Assembly (NCBI GenBank): GCA_944989445.1
Contig: CALYLW010000066.1
Coordinates: 1,207,001 to 1,271,000, forward strand
Direction: 5' to 3'
Origin: Ampullaceana balthica
Taxonomy: Eukaryota; Mollusca; Gastropoda; Lymnaeidae
DNA: 64,000 bases
Shown: piece after piece, positions 15,501 to 24,245 of the stretch
Layout: each line of letters opens with the position of its first letter
Numbering within the stretch: the first letter of the stretch is position 1
Notes under the pieces: generated by a model
Told to the model about the DNA's origin: nothing
Databases searched by the model: none
What the model saw: only the letters and a program-made list of their open reading frames with translations
Position numbers and translations under genes: made by a program

Positions 15501-18500
15501 TTAGTATTATATCATGTACCCGTTGGAGGTATGGTTAAGTACATTAGCCATGTATCCATTAGCTGTATGATTATAGTAAAACAGTTTTGCACTCAAGTTA
15601 TAGTCATTTTAGGCTTGTAGTCTTTAGTCATATGATGACATTATATTAATTGCGTAACGTTTGTTATATGATTATAGTAAATAAGTCTTTTAAATCTATA
15701 TTTTTTAAATTATAATTTATTAGTCTTATAACTTTAGTAATATGATTATGAAACATAATTCTTGTTACTTTATTTACATGGTTATAGAACATTAGCCTTG
15801 CAACGTGAGTTGTATAATTATAATCTTTCTTGTATTTAGTTGTTTTTTTACATTAACCACGTGATGGTAGTACATTACAGATGTTTACTCTCGTACATTA
15901 ACCACGTGATGGTAGTACAGTACAGATGTTAACTCTAGTACATTAACCACGTGATGGTAGTACAGTACAGATGTTTACTCTAGTACATTAACCACGTGAT
16001 GGTGGTACATTACAGATGTTTACTCTCGTACATTAACCACATGATCCTAGTACAGTACAGCTTTTTATTCTTGAACATTAACCACGTGATGGTGGTACTG
16101 TACAGATGTTTACTCTAGTACATTAACCACGTGATGGTGGTACAGCACAGATGTTTACTCTCGTACATTAACCACGTGATCCTAGTACAGTACAGCTGTT
16201 TATTCTCGAACATTAACCACGTGATGGTGGTACTGTACAGATGTTTACTCTCTTACATTAACCACGTGATTGTGGTACAGTACAGATGTTTACTCTCGTA
16301 CATTAACCAAGTGATCCTAGTACAGTACAGCTGTTTATTCTCAAACATTAACCACGTGATGGTAGTACAGTACAGATGTTTACTCTCGTACATTAACCAC
16401 GTGATGGTGGTAGAGCACAGATGTTTACTCTCGTACATTAACCACGTGATGGTTGTACAGTACAGTTGTTTACTCTCCTTGCCGTAACTCTCTCGGTTTG
16501 GTCATCCAGGAAGTGCGACTCGCCGCCACCAGAGGGACTTGGGCTGACGTGTCCAGGCAAAAGCTACAAGACTAAGACGGGTCTCTGTAAGGCACTTTGT
16601 CCAGAAGGTAATCAGAGTGCCCGGGTGTATAAGGGTGATTGGTAATGATAGTCGTTTTCCAGGTGTTTGTATAAAATATATAAGAAGATTAAGTAACCGC
16701 CGGGGTAACTATATAAGATACAAAATAAACAAACAAATTGTGCAATGAAAACAATAAATTTGAGCTTTATTTTTAAACTAACACAATAGATGTTTCGGGT
16801 AATGCCTTCAGCAGTACAATAACATAAAATAGGTACTTACAGGCTGAATGTCCTGTATCTAAATATTTTAGCAGTGTTGACCATGACGGTATTTCAGATG
16901 TTGCAGTTACTGGTGTAAGCAATACCCATGATGGGATCCACATGGAAAATAGACTTATGAAACGATTTGAAATTGGCTCCATATGGAATTAACCAAATTC
17001 ACAATTTTACCTACCTGCAGAATCTTTTTCCCGTTGTGGTTTTAACTGCAACTTCAGATACTTCATCCTGTTTCCTATATCCTGTGTCCTTGTTGTTGTT
17101 TTTTTTGTTTTTTTTTCCCTTTCATTTTATTTTAATTAAATATTTTAAATTATTTTATGATATAATATGTCTTAAGAATTTAAATATATGTAAGTAACTA
17201 TTTTATGTTATTGTACTAAGCATGGGGATGAATACATACGCTGATTACATAATATCTAAAATTTAAACTAATATATAAATATAATTAAATCCCCACATGG
17301 AGATTCGTTTGTCATTGCATAACTTAGAATAAAATAAATGACACACCTTCAATACTACACACATGTTAGATAATTGTTTACTTAGCTAGTTACACAAACT
17401 GATCTTAATCCAGTGATGCACATTTCATTGTTTCCACCAGAGTGTCCAAAGGGCAGCTACGGCCTGAACTGTGTTGGGAGCTGTGCCCAGTGTGTCTCTG
17501 ACTGTAACAAGTACAACGGCTCTTGTGAGTCGTGTAGAGTTGGTTGGCAGAATCCGTTGAAAGGTTGCACGGAATGTAAGTGACATGGGAGCTGGAGTGA
17601 AAAAATATGTAACTGACATGTAAGAAGGCGTGTAGAAAAATATAAATACAGTTATCCAGGGCGTGAAGTAAAAAGAAAAAAAAAGTAAATGACAATAATG
17701 ACATGTAAGAATGCGTATAGAAAAAAATATATGCAATTATCCAGGGCGTATAGTAAAAAGAAAAAAAGAAAAAAGTTATATTTAAGCAGCCTTGTAGTAA
17801 AGTGATACATTACATATGGTCGTACGTTATAGGATGTGTTTTCAGCACCAAGGGAAGGGCGAACATGGCTGGTCTCTAGCTTTTGTTACTTACCAGCGAG
17901 TCGTGTAATCAGACATAGGAGGAGTCCATAAAATGACGAAGATCACGCCTTTTTTTTAAAAACAATTTTCACTCCCCTCCCCCCTCCCCCGTCGTCACGA
18001 GTCGTCACAAAAAACTTAGACCCCCTACAATATGGCGTCACAAATTTTTGCGCCCCTCATATAATAAAAGCTGTATTTTCTATTAGAAAAAGAGCACAGT
18101 TCAAATCATTTTTTGTCATTTAAGTATGAATTTAGTTTTAGGCTGCACTCTAATATCGTAACATGCATGAAGCTTGTAAAATGTCATAAAATAAAAAGAA
18201 ATCCAATACTTAACAAGACCTTTTAATGTTTTGATATGACGTCACATTTCTCAAACACCCCTTACCCTCGTCACGCATCGTCACAAATGTGTGCACCCCC
18301 CCTCCCCCTTAGGTGAGTGGCGTAAATTTATTGACGGCCCCATATTTCTACCAGGAGACTCATATAAACAGAAGGAATGTTAACTACAAGTAGGCTGTCT
18401 AAACTAAAATAGTGTGTTATGATTTACTGAGTCAGAAACAATGATTTCTGGAAGTTTCTTTGGTCTTTGGTCTTTGTGCAAAGATATAAATTCGTGAGAA

Positions 18501-21500
18501 AAGTTATGCCATAACATGTTTTCCGAAGCACACAAATATTTGTTAAAACTCTAAACTGCAGCACAGCGTCCGAGAGAGAGCCTCGTGGCATTCCAGTCGA
18601 CAAGCAGAAAGGAACAATGGTCGTAACTGGTGGCGATACTAAACAAATATGTTTTTATTTCAGTGTGTCACTACTGGTGATGAAACTAATTAATTTGTTT
18701 ATATTTCAGTGTGTCCGAGGTGGACCTACGGGAAAAACTGTAAATTTTTGTGTGAAGTCAAATGTGGCACAGACTGCATAGATCGGGCTACTGGACGTTG
18801 TTCAGGTAAGGTCAACTTTATTATATCTAGCTGTCTTAGTTAATTTGTACTACTGCACAGTCGAAACTAGCGGTGTTCGTGTTAGCTAATTTGTACTACT
18901 GCACAGTCGAAACTAGTGGTGTTAGTGTTAGCTAATTTGTACTACTGCACAGTCGAAACTAGCTGTGTTAGTATTCGCTAAGTTATTCTACTGCACTGTC
19001 GAAACTAGCTGTGTTAGCTAATTTGTACCACTGCACAGTCGAACCTATAGCTGTGTTAATATTCACTAAGTTATGCTACTGCATTGTCGAAGCTAGCTGT
19101 GTTAGCTTAGTTGTACTACTGCCTCGTTGAGACTAGCTGTTTAGCTAAATTGTGCTACTATCCCATGAGACCAGTTCTGCTAGCTAAAGGTGCTACTATC
19201 CCATGAGACCAGTTCTGCTAGCTAAAGGTGCTACTACCCCATGAGACCAGCTCTGCTAGCTAAAGGTGCTACTACCCCATGAGACCAGCTCTGCTAGCTA
19301 AAGGTGCTACTATCCCATGAGACTAGCTCAGCTAGCTAAAGGTGATTCTATCCCATGAGACCAGCTCTGCTAGCTAAAGACGCTACTATCCCATGAGACC
19401 AGCTCTGCTAGCTAAAGGTGCTACTATCCCATGAGACCAGCTCTGCTAGCTAAAGGTGCTACTATCCCATGAGACAAGCTCTGCTAGCTAAAGGTGCTAC
19501 TATCCCATGAGACTAGCTCTGCTAGCTAAAGGCGCTACTTGTCCATATGATACTATCTGTATAATATGTTGTGATATTGTTGAAATGAGGAATTATACAT
19601 TTTAGTCTTACAGGTATAACATCGCGTGTAACGCTTGTTGCATGCATCACAACTAGTTTCTCTATAAATATATTTGTATCATGCTGAACAGAACCGAAGA
19701 GACGAACGTGGCTGATTTTACCAACAGCTCTCCTGCCTATTGTTAGCTGTATTATCTGCTGTATTGCCAAGTAAGTATAACCGTTCTTATCGCCCAGGAT
19801 TTACATTTGTATTACTGAGAAGTATACAGTATACATACATTTGTATGAGGTTGCAAGCATATCATGTATACCAATTAGTATGTAATATGAAATTTGAATT
19901 TGAGAATGAAATCCTATCCCAAAACAAGCCTTATCATTTTTATAATTAGTTATCAATAATAAATAAGAAAGCATATTATGTGTATGGGGTCGTCCATAAA
20001 TGACGTCACGCACCTAGGGGGGAGGGGGTCCACACATTTGTGACGAGGGGGAGGGGGTGTTTGAGAAATGTGACATCAAATCAAAATTTGCAACTTTAAA
20101 AAAAAGTTCCTGTTAAATATTTATTTTCTTACAATTTAACCGCAGTAGATTAACTATAAATTAACCATATGATACATTCAATGTTTATAATTCTTCATAT
20201 TTATTTGCAGTTATTTACTTAAAGAACCAAAGTAAAAGTTATCAACTGTTCCCACTTCGTTACATTTGAACACACTAAACGACAGATTCCCCCAATTTAA
20301 CAAATTTAACTTCAGACTCCTCCAATTTAACAAATTTAACTTCAGACTCCTCCAATTTAACAAATTTAACTTCAGATTCCCCCAATTTAACACATTTAAC
20401 TTCAGGTTCCCCCAATTTAACACATTTAACTTCAGGTTCCCCCAATTTAACACATTTAACTTCAGGTTCCCCCAATTTAACACATTTAACTTCAGATTCC
20501 CCCAGTTTAACATTTAACTTCAGATTCCCCTGGAGAAGAAGAAGAAGTAAAAAAAGACGCAGCACAATTGGTCCATCACACAAGAGGCGAGAACAGAGTT
20601 TTGATGACTTACCTTTTATTGAATCAAAAATATCAGCGGCAGGTTGGTGAAATGGTCAATTGTGGCGGTTGTCTGCTGAGACGGGTTGTCTAAATGTTGG
20701 TTTTCTTAAATGATTGCTTCTGTGATCTGGCTGGCTGGCAGTTTACCTGTGTTTTCTGTAAAATATCAAACATTTTCTAAAACATTTGTTCCGTTCAGTG
20801 GTTATATTTCTAATGTGGTTATTTGTCTTATTTGGTTTGCTGTCAAATATGTCTCACTGTCTCAGGCAAAGGTCTCAAACTCGGATGAAGCATGTGCCAT
20901 TTTATTACTTAAAGAGTTTTTTCATACAAATGCATGAGGAAAATTCTCCAGATCTCCTATTTAGAACACTAGACCACTGAATATGCCTGGGACAGAATAA
21001 ACTCTGTTGCTGGTCATCAAGAAACCATTATAACAACCATTAAGAGACTTAAGATGGCATGGTTCGGTCATGTACTGCGACATGATACCCTGACAAAAAT
21101 TATCCTTCAAAGCACTGCAGAAGGTGGCCGGCGAAGAGGTCGACAACGGAAAAACCGGCTTGGCAAAATTAAGGAATGGACAGGGATGAGACTGAATGAA
21201 TTATTTGCCGCCGCTCAAGATAGGCAAATGTGGAGATCGTTGTCTGTTGATATGTCCATGCATTCCCCCCCCCCAATGACCGTAACTGTCGCAGGACTGA
21301 TGATGATGATTATAATAACATAATTTTATTGTAAAGCATCTAGATATGAACCACGGCGTAGCATACGCCGCAGACTTGCTCATCATAGACAGTGCAAAGA
21401 ATGGTTTGGGCGGGGGGTTGAGAGTACAGGCACAAAAAGCAGCATGAAGTAATGAAAAAATAGCGAGTAAACGTGGAGACATGCGCACTGAGGTTGATGT

Positions 21501-22535
21501 TACTCGCCCCCCCCCCTTTATTACTCTTTATCCCGTAAACATCAACTGTGATTGGTAGACCCTGGCGAGGGTTATTCATGTTTAGGGTTGTTAATTGCAT
21601 TTTTTTGGTGTTTTTTTTTGGCAAACCGATTATCGTTTTATAGCTGACTTCATAGAAATTATGGGTGTACCGGATTTCGCCTGCGGCTCCGGCAAATCCG
21701 GAATCCAGCCATATTTACAAATCTAGCTTCGGCAGAAATTTGCTTCATAAATCTGGCCAAATCCCGCTTGCCGGGTATGCGATAAAATATATATTAATTA
21801 TAGCTACGCCAAATCTGGAGTCCGTGAATTTTTACAAATCCTGTTTTGGCTCCGGCCGGATTTCACTTCAGAAATCCTGCCAAATCAAAATCAATTATAA
21901 GTTTGGGAAATTTAAAACCGATTGTCGCTTGCAAATCCGATTATCCTTTAACAGGGGACGCGGTGGTCGAGTGGCAGCGCACTGGACTGTCGTACCGATG
22001 GTCACGGGTTCGAATCCGTGTGAAGGCAAGGGTTTGTTCCCGGGGCCTAGGACGTCCCTGAGTCACCCCGCTCCGAATGGGTACCTAACTACATGTAGTT
22101 AGGCGGCTGGGTAATGCGTGGAACCCACAAAGCCGTGGCCTGTGATTGCTGCATCACTTGCCAACAGATCATCTGTCATGGTCTGTGGACGCAACTATCT
22201 TCTGCATAGAAGGAGCGTCTGTATAGATAAGATAAGATAGTCATGTTGGAAAAGGGGTGAGAAGAACGGGCAGAAACAAAAATTTTCAAAAATGAAAAAA
22301 AAACTGCTCCCTTAGCGTTTGATCCCAGGACTGTCCGCGTGCAAGGCGGGCGTGATAACAACTACACTACGAATCATATTTTATTCTGTGAAGGAAGAAT
22401 GCAACTGAACGGCAAGTAAACTCAAGAATTTTATGCCAACCACCCCCCCTTTTTTTTTCATTTCTTTTCATCCTAGCACGCTTGCCAACTGCGAGGGTCA
22501 TTCGTCATGCTTATTTGAACAAGGTCGTTTAGGAG

Positions 22536-22615
<80 letters not shown>

Positions 22616-23602
22616 CAATGCATGCTGCATTAAATCAAAACAAAAGTAACACTGATAACAATTATCTAAGAATAAACCGCATACTTGATTATGATTAAAA
22701 TATAATCATGTTCTTGACAAATAATATGTTTCTAAGAGGATTAGCATTTTCTCTTTGACCTTCACCTTTCTCATTCATTTGGCCGGCTGTAGAAACAGCC
22801 CGCATCTCACAGCAATCTTGTCATCTACATGCATAAATATCCCGTATCATTAAACAATTCATTTAACGGGAAATGTTTATGACCATATAATGGTCATTTA
22901 TATTCATTTTGTATTAAAAACTCTAAAATTAAAAAAATACAAATAATTCCGTAAAATAAGTCATCAGTTTAATATCTAGACTTAAGTATGGATTGTAGCA
23001 AAAACTATACAAATTTTTAAGGGCTTTTCATCTAATATCTCCAATATATCAATAGCGCCCCACTAGTTTCACGTCCTGAATACTTATGTTAGTGTATTCT
23101 CCGCGGTGGTCGAGTGGCAGCGCACTGGACTGTCGTACCGATGGTCACAGGTTCGAATCCGTGTGAAGGCAAGGGTTTGTTCCCGGGGGCCTAGGGCGTC
23201 CCTGAGTCACCCCGCTCCGAATGGGTACCTAACTACATGTAGTTAGGCGGCTGGGTAATGCGTGGAACCCACAAAGCCGTGGCCTGTGAATGCTGCATCA
23301 CTTGCCAACAGATCATCTGTCATGGTCTGTGGACGCAACTATCTTCTGCATAGAAGGAGCGTCTGTATAGATAAGATTATTGACAGCTTGGTCAAATGAA
23401 ATACAATTTTTGATGTGTTGCTAGTTTATTACTGGCTGATATCTACTCATAGTTTATATTGCGTTACATGTTTACAGATACTGTCGTGACGTCTGAGATG
23501 GTCAGTAAGGCGACCTCGTCTGTGGTCACTGGTCTGACATCAAAAACTGACGATTCAACCAAGACCACATCATTGGCCACAAAAACCTCGCTGTTTGGAT
23601 GA
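503..23602 (+). CDS. IgGFc-binding-domain / TSP1 / EGF-like type I membrane protein (5' end outside window)
   Basis: Eighteen exons whose phases all agree: 503-710, 2141-2296, 2927-3073, 4568-4629, 6182-6307, 6650-6813, 7916-8067, 10452-10553, 11249-11447, 12219-12321, 13792-13842, 15310-15385, 16510-16607, 17441-17575, 18710-18805, 19692-19770, 20524-20642 and 23478-23602. They give 731 residues in the window; the first exon starts in mid-codon, so the start codon and any signal peptide lie upstream. Order of parts: IgGFc-binding-like region, acidic D-x-D repeats, TSP1, two Cys-rich EGF/laminin-like exons, one hydrophobic transmembrane exon, Arg/Lys-rich cytoplasmic stretch, Ser/Thr-rich end. 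Family knowledge: IgGFc-binding domains occur in vertebrate FCGBP and in many invertebrate secreted or membrane proteins. A surface recognition or adhesion role is inference. Exon borders were chosen by reading GT-AG sites and phase by eye, without transcript support. Confidence 0.82.
687..826 (+). repeat. Exon 1 splice-donor region in three copies
   Basis: GTTCCACATCAGTGAGCAAT followed by ATGT and the donor GTGAGTTT recurs at 687, 736 and 784 with few changes. The first copy is the real exon end (donor after 710). Confidence 0.85.
1184..2103. repeat. 28-bp AT-rich minisatellite, about 33 copies
   Basis: The unit contains CATTAATAATATATTACAAA followed by ACACAGGA or ATCCAGGT variants. It fills the intron between exons 1 and 2. 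A nine-unit higher-order repeat is visible (period 252 bp, for example CACGGGAC at 1544 and 1796). Confidence 0.92.
3004..3197 (+). repeat. Exon 3 end plus donor duplicated, 73-bp unit
   Basis: Starting GGTCATTTCAAATAGTGCAC, the unit begins at 3004, 3077 and 3150. The first two copies are identical over 73 bp, including the donor CAGGTAGG; the third breaks off at about 3197. The identity points to a recent event. Confidence 0.93.
3775..3895 (-). mobile_element. Dispersed element with hammerhead-like core, copy 1
   Basis: The minus strand reads CTGATGAAGGCATTAGCCG then AAACGTT, followed by AAATTTATTCTTTGCATTAC and ACAATTTGTCTGTTTATTC. CTGATGA, a short GGC-loop-GCC stem and GAAAC is the order of a hammerhead ribozyme core, with one extra A after CTGATGA. 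Penelope-like retroelements are known to carry such motifs. Confidence 0.5.
4823..6181 (+). repeat. 28-bp minisatellite ending at the exon 5 acceptor, about 48 copies
   Basis: The unit is TACAAGTACTAATGTACTCA followed by TCTATTTG. The last unit changes to TTCGTACAG, the acceptor used at 6182, so the array contains near-acceptors TTTGTACAAG. Short palindromes (AGTACT, GTAC) occur in every unit. Confidence 0.9.
6868..7026 (+). repeat. 24-bp intronic minisatellite
   Basis: TTATGTGGTCAGTGC with ATAGATCA-like spacers, about seven imperfect copies after the exon ending at 6813. It stays open as an ORF only because 24 is a multiple of three. Confidence 0.75.
7282..7615. mobile_element. hAT-type non-autonomous element (334 bp)
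   Basis: The ends are CAGGGGTCGGGAAAC and GTTTCCCGATCTCTG, imperfect inverted repeats beginning CAG. They are flanked by a perfect 8-bp duplication CTCTAGAT (7274-7281 and 7616-7623). The 8-bp duplication and CAG termini are the hallmarks of the hAT superfamily. There is no transposase ORF. It sits in an intron of the IgGFc/TSP1 gene. Confidence 0.9.
7716..7924 (+). repeat. Exon 7 acceptor region duplicated (about 107 bp)
   Basis: Both copies contain GAGCTGTACCATTGCTTACA and end with CTGTTATAAC, TACAG and the exon start ATGTCGGTG. The second copy (exon from 7916) continues into coding sequence; the first provides a duplicate acceptor at 7808. Confidence 0.9.
8126..8328 (+). repeat. Direct repeat pair around a palindrome
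   Basis: CCTTGTATGATAAATACG and surrounding bases occur near 8142 and 8270. Between them lies the palindrome-like GGGCGCTCATGGCGCCC. Confidence 0.7.
8920..9020 (+). mobile_element. Dispersed element with hammerhead-like core, copy 2
   Basis: TGATGAAGGCATTTTACG then AAAC, followed by ATTGTTTTAATCACACAATT and GGTTTGTGTATC. Same order as copy 1 on the plus strand, with a weakened stem. Confidence 0.45.
9122..10264. mobile_element. Probable hAT-like element, 1.14 kb
   Basis: The ends TAGGGCTGTCAA and TTGACAGGCCTA are inverted with one mismatch, and both termini contain CGGGTACC-type subterminal repeats. No 8-bp target duplication is visible (ATAAGGTC against AAATGTAT), so the call is weaker than for the other elements. 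No transposase frame was seen. Confidence 0.5.
10317..10425 (-). repeat. AGCGCT dispersed repeat, inverted copy
   Basis: CATGTAAAGCACTGTGAGCC and GATACAGCGCTATATAAATT, then (ATT)n. It is the reverse complement of the family, just before the exon at 10452. Confidence 0.65.
11602..11776 (+). mobile_element. LINE 3' terminus with short 3' UTR
   Basis: The frame CSFFQSVNWAWNRLPE resembles the C-terminal 'SFFPRTVxDWNxLP' motif of several LINE clades and reaches a stop at about 11681. The following bases GGACGCAATAATCTTCTGTA, TAGAAGGGGC and GGATAAGAT match the 3' tail of the tRNA-derived SINE at 21952-22239 and 23101-23377. The fragment therefore looks like the 3' end of the SINE's partner LINE. 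Confidence 0.55.
12541..12905 (-). mobile_element. RTE-type LINE 3' end (copy 1)
   Basis: On the minus strand the frame reads SYLEHKTNEYVRDRINSV, KMAWFGHVLRHDTL, EGGRRRG and IKEWTGM, the familiar C-terminal part of RTE-clade polyproteins, ending in a GATGA-rich tail. The segment matches 20951-21322 at high identity in the opposite orientation. It lies in an intron of the IgGFc/TSP1 gene and is only a fragment. Confidence 0.8.
13625..13740 (+). repeat. 18-bp minisatellite
   Basis: CCCATAAGTCAATGTTTGA repeated about five times just before the exon at 13792. Confidence 0.75.
13926..14125 (+). repeat. AGCGCT dispersed repeat, most complete copy
   Basis: (ATA)n, then TTTATACAGTGCTATATCCC, AACCGGGCTCACAGCGCTTT, ACATGGAGAT and a long AT-rich end (CACATAAGCTACGTTAATC). 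The two AGCGCT-type blocks form a small hairpin. It is a family of about 200 bp with six copies here; its class is unknown to me. Confidence 0.7.
14692..15072 (+). repeat. 30-bp intronic minisatellite, about 13 copies
   Basis: ATAGAGATTACCATCAGGCG then ATACCCAACA. It is open in one plus and two minus frames (RDYHQAIPNN on plus) because the unit is a multiple of three and lacks stops. It lies between exons 13842 and 15310, so it is judged intronic. Confidence 0.85.
15860..16480 (+). repeat. 45-bp intronic minisatellite, about 13 copies
   Basis: TACATTAACCACGTGATGGT then GGTACAGTACAGATGTTTAC and TCTCG. Each unit carries the E-box-like palindrome CACGTG. Located before the exon at 16510. Confidence 0.85.
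16690..16830 (-). mobile_element. Dispersed element with hammerhead-like core, copy 3
   Basis: The minus strand reads CTGCTGAAGGCATTACCCG then AAACATC, then AAATTTATTGTTTTCATTGC, ACAATTTGTTTGTTTATTTT and GTATCTTATA. The core is mutated (CTGCTGA). It lies after the exon at 16607. Confidence 0.45.
17598..17775 (+). repeat. Two-copy intronic duplication
   Basis: GACATGTAAGAA, GTGTAGAAAAATATA and TTATCCAGGGCGT recur about 100 bp apart after the exon ending at 17575. Confidence 0.7.
17921..18341 (-). mobile_element. G-rich MITE family, complete but diverged copy
   Basis: The left end GGAGTCCATAAAATGACG and right end TTTATTGACGGCCCC mirror the family termini. C-rich blocks with CGTCGTCACGAGTCGTCAC lie inside each end. 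The interior matches the 40600-40862 copy (TTACGATATTA). Confidence 0.65.
18651..18717 (+). repeat. Exon 15 acceptor in two copies
   Basis: TTTATTTCAGTGTGTC (18655-18670) and TTTATATTTCAGTGTGTC (18698-18715) both present an acceptor followed by the exon start. The phase supports use of the second. Confidence 0.75.
18830..19140 (+). repeat. Irregular intronic tandem repeat, about 50-60 bp
   Basis: TAATTTGTACTACTGCACAG then TCGAAACTAG and GTGTTAG, repeated about five times with indels after the exon ending at 18805. Confidence 0.75.
19150..19545 (+). repeat. 38-bp intronic minisatellite, about 10 copies
   Basis: GCTAGCTAAAGGTGCTACTA followed by TCCCATGAGACCAGCTCT. It precedes the transmembrane exon of cassette A. 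Confidence 0.88.
19986..20145 (+). mobile_element. G-rich MITE family, left half
   Basis: GGGGTCGTCCATAAATGACG, then GGGGGGAGGGGGTCC and GTGACGAGGGGGAGGGGG, followed by the AT-rich interior. No right terminus is found nearby. Confidence 0.65.
20270..20523 (+). repeat. 30-bp minisatellite carrying the exon 17 acceptor, about 8 copies
   Basis: The unit is TTCAGGTTCCCCCAATTTAA then CACATTTAAC. The final unit reads AACTTCAG and then the exon ATTCCCCTGG (exon from 20524), so each unit has the acceptor AG followed by the first exon bases. Confidence 0.88.
20951..21322 (+). mobile_element. RTE-type LINE 3' end (copy 2)
   Basis: Plus-strand frame MAWFGHVLRHDTLTKIILQ, EGGRRRGRQRKN, IKEWTGMRLNELFAA, followed by a C-run and the tail GATGATGATGATTATAATAA. 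The short ATG-type microsatellite tail is typical of RTE elements. It lies in the last intron of the IgGFc/TSP1 gene, opposite in orientation to copy 1. Confidence 0.82.
21952..22239 (+). mobile_element. tRNA-derived SINE, full length (copy 1)
   Basis: The head contains a Pol III A box (TGGTCGAGTGG, 21964-21974) and B box (GGTTCGAATCC, 22007-22017) in tRNA Leu/Ser-like spacing. A central part includes GAGTCACCCCGCTCC, and the tail has CTATCTTCTGCATAGAAG and GATAAGATAAGA. It is nearly identical to 23101-23377. The head would not fold as a functional tRNA because the acceptor end runs into the SINE body. Confidence 0.88.
22538..22613. repeat. (TA)n microsatellite
   Basis: About 75 bases of pure alternating TA in the last intron of the IgGFc/TSP1 gene. 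Confidence 0.97.
23101..23377 (+). mobile_element. tRNA-derived SINE, full length (copy 2)
   Basis: Same A box, B box, body and GATAA tail as 21952-22239, with only a few differences (for example CACAGGTTCG for CACGGGTTCG). Both copies lie in the same intron, the last one of the IgGFc/TSP1 gene, 1.15 kb apart and in the same orientation. Confidence 0.88.
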
Positions 23603-23652
23603 CGTCATTTCTAAAACCAGCTGTTCATTTTTTTTTGGTCACTTAATCTCTA

Positions 23653-23658
23653 AATAAA
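23653..23658 (+). terminator. Polyadenylation signal of the IgGFc/TSP1 gene
   Basis: AATAAA lies 51 bases after the stop codon at 23602, in sequence with no further coding potential. The short 3' UTR it implies is plausible. It gives cassette A its own 3' end, so use of cassette B would need skipping of cassette A or a separate promoter. Confidence 0.6.
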
Positions 23659-23884
23659 TGATCTACTTTGTAACTGTACATAATTTTGTGTCATGTCATT
23701 GCATAAAATTAATGTGTTGATCCTTTAACATTTGTCAGATTTCGTGTTATTTATTTATTTTAAATGTCAAAGATCAAAATGAGTGTGATTATAAAAATGT
23801 GGTAAGCGTTGGTGTCTAACCACTTTATAAAAATTTAGTAAGCGTTGATGTCTAACAAGTTTATAAATATTTAGAGGACGATGT

Positions 23885-24245
23885 TTCGGTGGCTGCATGT
23901 TTTAAAGTCATGTGACGTAACGTGTTTAACAATACAGGGTTACAATATATGAGGTTATGCATTCAATCCATGTGACGTAACGTGTTTAACAATACATGCA
24001 TGGTTACAATATATGCGGTTCATTCCATTAGAAGTAACGTATTTTTCAATACATGGTTACAATTTATGCGGTTATGCATTCATTCCATTTGAAGTAACGT
24101 ATTTTTCAATACAGGGTTACAATATATGCGATTATGCATTCAATCCATTTGAAATAATGTATTTTACAATACAGGGTTACAATATATGCGGTTATGCGTT
24201 CAATCCATCTGAAGTAACGTGTTATAAAGTCATATGAAGTAATCA
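23885..24245 (+). repeat. About 60-bp intergenic minisatellite
   Basis: GTTACAATATATGCGGTTAT, GCATTCAATCCAT and GAAGTAACGTATTTT recur about six times between the two TSP1 cassettes. Confidence 0.8.

Larger units (their letters stand above)
15310..23602 (+). other. Cassette A: TSP1, two EGF-like exons, transmembrane exon, basic tail
   Basis: Exon 15310-15385 carries the tryptophan ladder WGNWNQW followed by C-x3-C, typical of a thrombospondin type 1 repeat; exon 16510-16607 supplies its second Cys half and ends CPE. Exons 17441-17575 and 18710-18805 are Cys-rich (GSYGLNC, TYGKNC), like EGF/laminin-EGF units. Exon 19692-19770 encodes a hydrophobic span (LILPTALLPIVSCIICCIA). Exon 20524-20642 opens with FPWRRRRSKKRR, a stop-transfer and cytoplasmic signal. 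The final exon is Ser/Thr-rich and stops at 23600-23602. A canonical AATAAA follows 50 bases later. Confidence 0.8.

Noticed and set aside
16131..16487. 118-codon ORF
   Set aside because: Comes from a 45-bp intronic minisatellite and ends just before a well-supported exon in another frame.
21961..22030. Possible tRNA gene (A and B boxes)
   Set aside because: The same head occurs in three copies with a common 200-bp body and GATAA tail, so it is a tRNA-derived SINE.
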